A stretch of DNA of 29,693 nucleotides. It comes from Actinomycetota bacterium (lineage in GTDB: Bacteria; Actinomycetota; Actinomycetes; S36-B12). Of the stretch, positions 24,652 through 29,693 are shown one piece after another. A program made the position numbers and the translations under genes. Where the stretch lies: NCBI GenBank assembly GCA_009700485.1, contig WLLZ01000008.1:1-29693 (forward strand), in the 5' to 3' direction. The first letter of the stretch is position 1. Each line of letters starts with the position of its first letter. The notes under the pieces are model-generated. The model saw only the letters and a list, made by a program, of their open reading frames with translations. It was not told the origin of the DNA and did no database searches.

Positions 24652-25308
24652 ATGGAGATAGCAGAGGCCTGGCCAGCGGCCACCGTAATTTTACTTCGTG
24701 AAGTTGAGGGTGGGTTCGAAACCTTCTTAATGCGCCGCTCTAAAACCATGCGGTTTGCACCGGGCATGTATGTCTTCCCGGGAGGTCGGGTTGATGATGC
24801 TGACTTCACCGGCGACGAGCTGATTACCGGCTATATCAACTGCGCAGTACGTGAAGTCTTGGAAGAGACCGGGGTCACGCTGCCAAACGAAACCGGTGAC
24901 CTCGTTCTCGCTGATCACTGGGTGACTCCCGAGTTTGTGCCGAGCCGCTATAGCGCCCGGTTCTTTCTAGCCCGGATGCCCGAAGCACAAACAGCGACTT
25001 CCTTGAGCACCGAGACCGACTTAGTCACCTGGCTATCCCCTGCGGCTGCGTTAACCGAAAGCGCGGCCGGGCGTCTGCCGCTGCTGCTTCCAACGCTGAT
25101 GGTCCTGCAGTGGCTGGCTGAGCACGACAGTGGGCATGACATCTTTGCGGCGGCGCGCAACCGCGAAATCAGGCCGAAGTTACCGCGACCAAGCTTTGCC
25201 GCCGATGGCACCGAGGTTTGGGCCATCGTTGATGCTGACACCGGTGAAATTCTGCTGGACAATCAGCCAGCGCCAAAATTATCCGAACTCACGGGGCTGC
25301 ATCGGTGA
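24652..25308 (+). CDS. Nudix hydrolase with an extended Nudix box
   Basis: A 218-aa Nudix protein expected to cleave a nucleoside diphosphate linked to another group; substrate unknown. It contains FAPGMYVFPGGRVDDADF and, further on, REVLEETGV. The conserved Gly and the REVLEETG part are further apart than in the classical 23-residue box, as in the NUDT8/NUDT19-like subgroup. The ATG at 24652 directly follows a GTG that abuts the RidA stop; either could be used. The stop overlaps the next gene (GTGA). Confidence 0.8.
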   Translation: MEIAEAWPAATVILLREVEGGFETFLMRRSKTMRFAPGMYVFPGGRVDDADFTGDELITGYINCAVREVLEETGVTLPNETGDLVLADHWVTPEFVPSRYSARFFLARMPEAQTATSLSTETDLVTWLSPAAALTESAAGRLPLLLPTLMVLQWLAEHDSGHDIFAAARNREIRPKLPRPSFAADGTEVWAIVDADTGEILLDNQPAPKLSELTGLHR

Positions 25309-26150
25309 CCGGTCGAATACTGCCCTTCATCGGCTCAACCGATGAGTGGGCCAGTGGGGTAAAGACAATTTCCGCCACTTGCGAGTTGGCTCCCAACGCA
25401 TCGCCCTGGACTCTGGACGGCACTAACACATGGTTACTGCAAGCACCGGGTGCGACCGAGGCGATCATTGTCGACCCCGGCCCAGCTGACGAAGACCACC
25501 TGCTTGAAGTTGTTGCAAAGGTGGCCGCACGCGATGCGCGCATCACTTCAATTCTCTTAACCCACGGTCACATTGATCATTCGGCAGGGGCCAGGCGCCT
25601 TGGTGAATTAACCGGTGCGTCAGTGCGCGCCGTGGATCCAATGCATCGCTACGGCGGCGAAGGCTTAGCGGCTGGTGATGTTGTCATCGCTGGCGATCTC
25701 GCAGCACACGTGATTGCAACCCCCGGCCACACTTCAGACAGTGTCTGCCTCCTGCTACCTGAAGAAGGCTCGCTACTGACCGGCGATACGGTTCTGGGCC
25801 GCGGCACCACCGTGGTGGCCTGGCCCGATGGGCGCCTCAGTGAGTACCTAGTGAGCTTGGCCCACCTACGTGATCTTGCCGAGAGCCAAGGGATTGAGAA
25901 CATTCTGCCGGGGCATGGGCCGATCCTTGATGCCCCAACAAAGATCCTGACGGCGTATCTCGACCACCGCATTGCCCGGCTTAATGATGTGCGTGCCGCG
26001 GTAGCAGCGGGCGCTATTTCGCCAGCCGAAGTTGTTGCGATCGTATATGTCAACACCCCGCGCGAATTGTGGCCGGCAGCTGAGTTATCGGTGCGCGCCC
26101 AATTGCAGCACCTTCGTGATGCCGGTGAAATATCTGCAGAAATTAATTAG
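25305..26150 (+). CDS. MBL-fold metallo-hydrolase
   Basis: A 281-aa metallo-beta-lactamase fold enzyme. The metal motif is THGHIDH (H87, H89, D91, H92); further ligands are in ATPGHTSDS and LTGDTVLG. A C-terminal helical part resembles LACTB2-like ribonucleases/hydrolases, but the substrate is unknown. It corresponds to Rv3677c by position. GTG start overlaps the Nudix stop by 4 bp. Its TAG overlaps the stop of the convergent crp gene by 3 bases. Confidence 0.88.
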   Translation: MTGRILPFIGSTDEWASGVKTISATCELAPNASPWTLDGTNTWLLQAPGATEAIIVDPGPADEDHLLEVVAKVAARDARITSILLTHGHIDHSAGARRLGELTGASVRAVDPMHRYGGEGLAAGDVVIAGDLAAHVIATPGHTSDSVCLLLPEEGSLLTGDTVLGRGTTVVAWPDGRLSEYLVSLAHLRDLAESQGIENILPGHGPILDAPTKILTAYLDHRIARLNDVRAAVAAGAISPAEVVAIVYVNTPRELWPAAELSVRAQLQHLRDAGEISAEIN

Positions 26151-26821
26151 CGAGCGCGGCGGCCAAGGCGCTCGACATCGAGCACCATCACTTGCCGTGA
26201 TTCAAGTCGGATCCAGCCACGCTGGGTGAAGTCTGCAAGGGCTTTGTTGACAGTTTCGCGCGATGCCCCAACTAGTTGCGCGATCTCCTCTTGGGTCATG
26301 TCGTGGGTTACTAAAAGGCCTTCGGGGGTTATCTCACCGAATTTCTCACCTAAGTCCATCAGCGCTTTAGCCACGCGCCCGGGTACATCAGAGAAAACTA
26401 AGTCCGCCATGGTCTCATTGGTGCGTCGCAGCCGGCGGGCCAAACCTTGGAGTAAGGCACTTGCCAGCTCGGGGCGGCCGGTCAACCACGGGCTTAGCTG
26501 GTCGTGGCCCAGGCCAGCTACCACTGCATCTGTCAGCGCCGTCGCGGTTGATGCGCGCGGCCCGGGATCGAACAAGCTAAGTTCACCGAACATCTCACCG
26601 GGGCCGAGCACCGCGAGTAGTGATTCGCGGCCATCAACAGAGGTGTGCCCCAATGTGATTTTGCCTTCGAGGATTACATAAAGACGATCACCGGGCTCAC
26701 CCTCGGCAAACAAGATGCCACCTTTGGTTAGACTTTGTTCAGTAAGTGAGGCGCGCAAAGCAGCGGCGGCATCGGGCTCCAGGGCGGTGAACATAGGAGC
26801 CTGCATAAACACGTCTTCCAT
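26147..26821 (-). CDS. crp: Crp/Fnr-family cAMP-responsive regulator
   Basis: Global transcription regulator, orthologous in sequence and position to M. tuberculosis Crp (Rv3676) and corynebacterial GlxR. The 224-aa protein has a cyclic-nucleotide domain with FAEGEPGDRLYVILEGKI and the phosphate-binding GELSLFDPGPRASTATAL. It also has the conserved linker VPGRVAKALMDL and the HTH recognition region TQEEIAQLVGASRETVNKAL. The ATG at 26821 follows GGAGGTG on the reverse strand with good spacing. I saw no clear TGTGA-N6-TCACA site in its upstream gap to nth. Confidence 0.95.
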   Translation of the reverse strand: MEDVFMQAPMFTALEPDAAAALRASLTEQSLTKGGILFAEGEPGDRLYVILEGKITLGHTSVDGRESLLAVLGPGEMFGELSLFDPGPRASTATALTDAVVAGLGHDQLSPWLTGRPELASALLQGLARRLRRTNETMADLVFSDVPGRVAKALMDLGEKFGEITPEGLLVTHDMTQEEIAQLVGASRETVNKALADFTQRGWIRLESRQVMVLDVERLGRRAR

Positions 26822-26945
26822 GGTCACCTCCACGAATCTATGTTGCCGGCCTGCGCCACTTGCTGAAGGCTCCCCATTGTGCCGTATTGGGATAAGCCGC
26901 CGTAACCGCGGGTGCGCCTACCGAAAAACTCGATCCCTGTCGTCA

Positions 26946-26951
26946 TACGCT
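26946..26951 (+). promoter_or_regulatory. Putative -10 box of nth (TACGCT)
   Basis: TACGCT ends 6 nt before the ATG at 26958; the six G residues touching the ATG are too close to act as a Shine-Dalgarno sequence, so the nth operon is probably leaderless. Confidence 0.35.
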
Positions 26952-26957
26952 GGGGGG

Positions 26958-27653
26958 ATGGAAGATCAGGTGGCCACCAAGAAGCGTGCCCGCTTGATGT
27001 TGACTGCGCTGGCCAAGCAATACCCGGATGTGCAATGTGAATTAGATTTCACCACGCCACTTGAGTTACTTGCCGCCACCGTGCTGAGCGCCCAGTGCAC
27101 TGACCGCCGAGTTAACAAAGTTACTCCGCAGCTGTTCGCCAAATACCCGAGCGCAGCAAGTTATGCCGCTGCCGATCGCGCAGACCTAGAAGCGCTAATC
27201 GCCTCCACCGGATTCTTCCGGCAAAAAGCATTAACGCTGCAGGGCATTGGTCAAGTACTTTGTGATCGTTACGGAGGTGAGGTGCCAGCCTCACTTGATG
27301 AACTTGTCACGCTGCCTGGAGTCGGCCGCAAAACCGCAAATGTGGTGCTAGGTGAAGCATTTGGCGTGCCGGGCATAACCGTCGACACCCATGTCGGACG
27401 CCTGGCCCGTCGTTTTGGTTGGAGCGTCCAGAGTGATCCGAATAAAGTGGAAGCCGATCTCATTGCGTTATTCGCCCGCAAGGATTGGACTCGCATGTCG
27501 CAGTTGGTGATCTGGCACGGACGCCGCCGTTGTCACGCTAAGAAGCCAGCGTGCGGCGCGTGCAATATTGCGCGGTGGTGCCCGTCATTTGGCGAGGGCC
27601 CCACCGACCCAGAAATTGCGGCGAAACTAGTTAAAGATCAAGGCCCGGCATGA
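26958..27653 (+). CDS. nth: Endonuclease III
   Basis: DNA glycosylase/AP lyase removing oxidised pyrimidines in base excision repair. The 231-aa protein has the helix-hairpin-helix LPGVGRKTANVVLGEAFG with catalytic K125 and the catalytic Asp in VDTHVGR (D143). The 4Fe-4S ligands are C192, C199, C202 and C208 with the standard 6-2-5 spacing. The start at 26958 gives the normal family length. Its TGA overlaps the Nudix gene ATG. Confidence 0.96.
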   Translation: MEDQVATKKRARLMLTALAKQYPDVQCELDFTTPLELLAATVLSAQCTDRRVNKVTPQLFAKYPSAASYAAADRADLEALIASTGFFRQKALTLQGIGQVLCDRYGGEVPASLDELVTLPGVGRKTANVVLGEAFGVPGITVDTHVGRLARRFGWSVQSDPNKVEADLIALFARKDWTRMSQLVIWHGRRRCHAKKPACGACNIARWCPSFGEGPTDPEIAAKLVKDQGPA

Positions 27654-28321
27654 CCACTTGGTCGCGCGTAGGCATCGTGGATGAGCCCGTGGCCGCTACG
27701 TTGCCGCTTTGGTTACAGCCGGTGGTCGAAGTAATGCGCGATATCACGGCCGGAAGTATTACGAGATTTGTGCCGCCGGATGACCAAGGCCGGCACTCCG
27801 CGGTATTGGTACTTCTGGGTGAAAGTGAATTAGGCCCGGATGTTTTATTGATTCAACGCGCAAGCACGATGCGCGCCCATGCGGGTGAGCCAGCTTTCCC
27901 CGGTGGAGCACTTGATGACACCGACACGAACGCAGCTGCCGCGGCCTTACGCGAAGCACAGGAGGAAACTGGTCTGGATCCTGCTGGCGTTGTTATTTTT
28001 GGGCAATTACCTGACTTATGGTTGCCAGTTTACGATTTCGTCGTGACACCCGTAATGGGTTGGTGGCGCGAGCCCTCGCCGGTACATGCGCAAGATCTGG
28101 CCGAAGTCGCTGGCGTTTACCGGATTCCGGTTTCTGAGTTAACAGATCCAGCGAACCGTTACCAAGTGCAGCATCCATCCGGCTATATCGGGCCGGGCTT
28201 TCAGGTACGAAACATATTGGTGTGGGGTTTCACCGCCGGGGTGCTCTCGAATCTATTCGATCGCGTGGGGTGGTCGCAGCCATGGGACTCCGAGCGCATA
28301 GTTGAAATTGATGCCACGTGA
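27650..28321 (+). CDS. CoA-pyrophosphatase-type Nudix hydrolase
   Basis: A 223-aa Nudix protein of the CoA diphosphatase type, predicted to cut CoA or its derivatives into 4'-phosphopantetheine and 3',5'-ADP. The CoA-specific motif is visible as SxxRxxxGxxxFPGG in ASTMRAHAGEPAFPGG. It is followed by the Nudix REAQEETGL. The first acidic residue of the strict Nudix box is not at its usual place (DDTDT region), so activity may differ. It is the middle gene of an overlapping operon with nth and the MarP-like protease, as in Rv3674c-Rv3671c but without the thioredoxin-like gene found there. Confidence 0.85.
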   Translation: MTTWSRVGIVDEPVAATLPLWLQPVVEVMRDITAGSITRFVPPDDQGRHSAVLVLLGESELGPDVLLIQRASTMRAHAGEPAFPGGALDDTDTNAAAAALREAQEETGLDPAGVVIFGQLPDLWLPVYDFVVTPVMGWWREPSPVHAQDLAEVAGVYRIPVSELTDPANRYQVQHPSGYIGPGFQVRNILVWGFTAGVLSNLFDRVGWSQPWDSERIVEIDAT

Positions 28322-29508
28322 ACATCGTCGACTGGGTTTTGATCGGCGTACTCATTGTTTTTGCCTGGGCTGGTTGGCGCAAAGGCTTTGTCGCGGGCCT
28401 GCTTTCATTTGTCGGCTTCATCGGCGGCGGCCTCCTGGCTGCGTTCCTGTTGCCCGACGTAATTGTTGAGCACACAGACTCTGGATTCATTCGTGTGGCG
28501 GTGTTGGCCATCGCTATCGTGGTCTGCGCAATTTTCGGCCAGCTTGTTACCTCATATGTTGGCCGGCGACTGCGCGGCGGTCTCACCTGGCGCCCGGCGC
28601 GGTTGGTCGACAGTTTGGCGGGGGCAGCGCTCAATGTACTTGCCGTGGCGATTGTCGGCTGGATTGTCGTAAGTGCCGTGGCCTATCTACCGGAGTCAAC
28701 GGTGACCACTAGTGTTCGCCAGTCACCGGTGCTGATCGGACTCGACAAACTGGTGCCTGACATCGCGCGCAATACCTTCACCAATCTGCGCGATGCCGTA
28801 AGCGCGACCGCGGTGCCGAGAGTATTTTCGGGACTAGCAGAGTTCACCGGCCCTGATGTAGAAACTCCTGATGCGCAATCTGCGAAGGCCGGGGGTGTGC
28901 AATCCGCCCGCGCGTCGGTGGTGCAAGTGAGCGGGGATGCCAAAGCGTGCTTGAGTGAGATCAGCGGATCAGGTTTCGTGGTTGCTGCAGGTTATGTGCT
29001 GACTAACGCGCACGTGGTTGCTGGGGTGAGCGAACCACGGGTGCAGGTGGCCGGCCAGGGCGAGTACCTTGCGGCAAAAGTTGTCGCGTTCGACCCGAAG
29101 CTTGATGTTGCCGTTTTGCTCGTACCTAAACTTCTTGCTGCCCCACTTCCGTTAACCGACAATCTCGCCGCATCGGGTGACCCGGTGGTTGCACTGGGCT
29201 TCCCCGGGGGCGGCGATTTCACAGCAACACCGGCTCGTATTCGTGCGGTGATCACCGCACGGGGCGATGACATTTACGGCCAGGCGGGAGTCGAGCGCGA
29301 GCTTTACGCCTTTCGCGGCCAGTTGCGGCCGGGTAATTCAGGGGGACCGCTGCTGCGCCCAAATGGTGACGTCGTCGGCATGGTGTTTGGTGCCGGGGTC
29401 GGTGACTCGAAGACCGGCTATGCGATTACCGCACCGCAGCTGGCCAAAGCAATCGAAGCCGCGGTAAATCGCACTGACGAAGTGAGCACCGGCCCCTGCA
29501 ACTCGTAG
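28318..29508 (+). CDS. MarP-like membrane serine protease
   Basis: A 396-aa protein with an N-terminal CvpA/colicin V production-like domain of about four transmembrane helices (residues 1-120) and an extracytoplasmic chymotrypsin-like protease domain. The catalytic triad is H232 (TNAHVVAG), D263 (PKLDVAVL) and S341 (RPGNSGGPL). C211 and C394 correspond to the disulfide-forming cysteines of M. tuberculosis MarP (Rv3671c), a protease needed for acid and oxidative stress survival. GTG start overlaps the Nudix stop by 4 bp. A large hairpin follows its stop. Confidence 0.92.
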   Translation: MNIVDWVLIGVLIVFAWAGWRKGFVAGLLSFVGFIGGGLLAAFLLPDVIVEHTDSGFIRVAVLAIAIVVCAIFGQLVTSYVGRRLRGGLTWRPARLVDSLAGAALNVLAVAIVGWIVVSAVAYLPESTVTTSVRQSPVLIGLDKLVPDIARNTFTNLRDAVSATAVPRVFSGLAEFTGPDVETPDAQSAKAGGVQSARASVVQVSGDAKACLSEISGSGFVVAAGYVLTNAHVVAGVSEPRVQVAGQGEYLAAKVVAFDPKLDVAVLLVPKLLAAPLPLTDNLAASGDPVVALGFPGGGDFTATPARIRAVITARGDDIYGQAGVERELYAFRGQLRPGNSGGPLLRPNGDVVGMVFGAGVGDSKTGYAITAPQLAKAIEAAVNRTDEVSTGPCNS

Positions 29509-29524
29509 CCAACCGACACAAACG

Positions 29525-29582
29525 TTAAACCTGCTGGAACCGTCAAATTTTGGGCGAATTTTGACGGAACGAGCAGGTTTAA
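29525..29582. terminator. Long imperfect hairpin after the marP-like gene
   Basis: The outer arms TTAAACCTGCT (29525-29535) and AGCAGGTTTAA (29572-29582) are exact complements. Inside, after a 4-nt mismatch block, CCGTCAAA (29540-29547) pairs with TTTGACGG, giving a hairpin of about 27 nt per arm. It could terminate transcription from either side, or be part of a dispersed intergenic repeat. Confidence 0.5.
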
Positions 29583-29614
29583 GGCCCTGCCATGACGGAA
29601 CGAGCAGGTTTAAG
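29562..29614. repeat. Direct repeat of the hairpin's right arm
   Basis: The 22-nt right arm starting TGACGGAACGAGCAGG occurs at 29562-29583 and again at 29593-29614, separated by 9 nt, with no mismatch. The left arm can therefore pair with either copy. Beyond it, 29615-29693 holds only a short inverted repeat (GGCGGCA at 29664-29670, TGCCGCC at 29678-29684) and no gene I can name. Confidence 0.8.
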
Positions 29615-29693
29615 CCCGGATGCGCTCTGAACCTGGGTCATATGGTGAGCGCAGCGAAAGGGTGGCGGCAACTAAGGTGCCGCCGACATTTAA

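Noticed and set aside
29610..29693. A reverse-strand frame open from the window end to a TAA at 29610-29612 (27 codons)
   Set aside because: It reads like possible protein (GGTLVAATLSLRSPYDP) but is too short and matches no family I recognise. It could be the 3' end of a convergent gene, in which case the hairpin at 29525 would lie between gene ends.

Overview
The window is a dense, ordinary-looking stretch of chromosome from an actinobacterium, most likely class Actinomycetia. The evidence is moderately high G+C by eye, a WhiB regulator, a tadA gene preceded by its actinobacterial partner gene, a LytR_C protein, and a right half whose order (metallophosphoesterase, bifunctional PBP, WhiB, two ArsA/Get3-like ATPases, a 51-aa DUF4177-type protein, RidA, MBL hydrolase, Crp, endonuclease III, CoA-type Nudix, MarP-like protease) follows, from memory, the Mycobacterium tuberculosis Rv3683 to Rv3671c neighbourhood. 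The tight packing suggests a streamlined genome, perhaps aquatic, but that is inference. Junctions are often 1-4 bp overlaps, and several -10-like boxes sit 5-8 nt before start codons, as expected for leaderless mRNAs.

Layout. 1-2313: upp (cut by the window edge) faces away from the tadA-associated gene, tadA and a LytR_C membrane protein. 2446-5437: a two-gene exported pair, a pepsin-like (two-lobed) aspartic peptidase and a Tat-exported sulfatase. 5449-5933: RNA cluster with tRNA-Ser(CGA), tRNA-Ser(GGA) and the SRP RNA. 6006-8358: dnaX and recR, with no ybaB between them. 8393-9649: a solitary DUF4143-type ATPase on the other strand with its own promoter. 9881-12210: ask (with an internal start for a beta subunit) and asd, overlapping by 4 bp.

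12232-16460: an Orn/Lys/Arg-type decarboxylase divergent from a polar amino-acid ABC importer (binding protein, permease, ATPase); a perfect 13-bp hairpin lies in the first codons of the permease gene. 16467-17422: a sulfotransferase and tRNA-Pro(CGG). 17485-24157: metallophosphoesterase, YqeY, PBP, WhiB, two ArsA-like ATPases, DUF4177. 24175-26150: RidA, Nudix, MBL hydrolase, convergent with crp. 26958-29508: nth, CoA-type Nudix and a MarP-like protease as an overlapping operon. The last 185 bp hold a long imperfect hairpin with a repeated arm.

Most genes are core functions: nucleotide salvage, tRNA editing, DNA replication and repair, aspartate-family amino acids, cell wall, stress response. 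The accessory elements are the peptidase/sulfatase pair, the DUF4143 ATPase, the decarboxylase/importer pair and the sulfotransferase. I saw no CRISPR array, transposase, prophage or recognised defence island.
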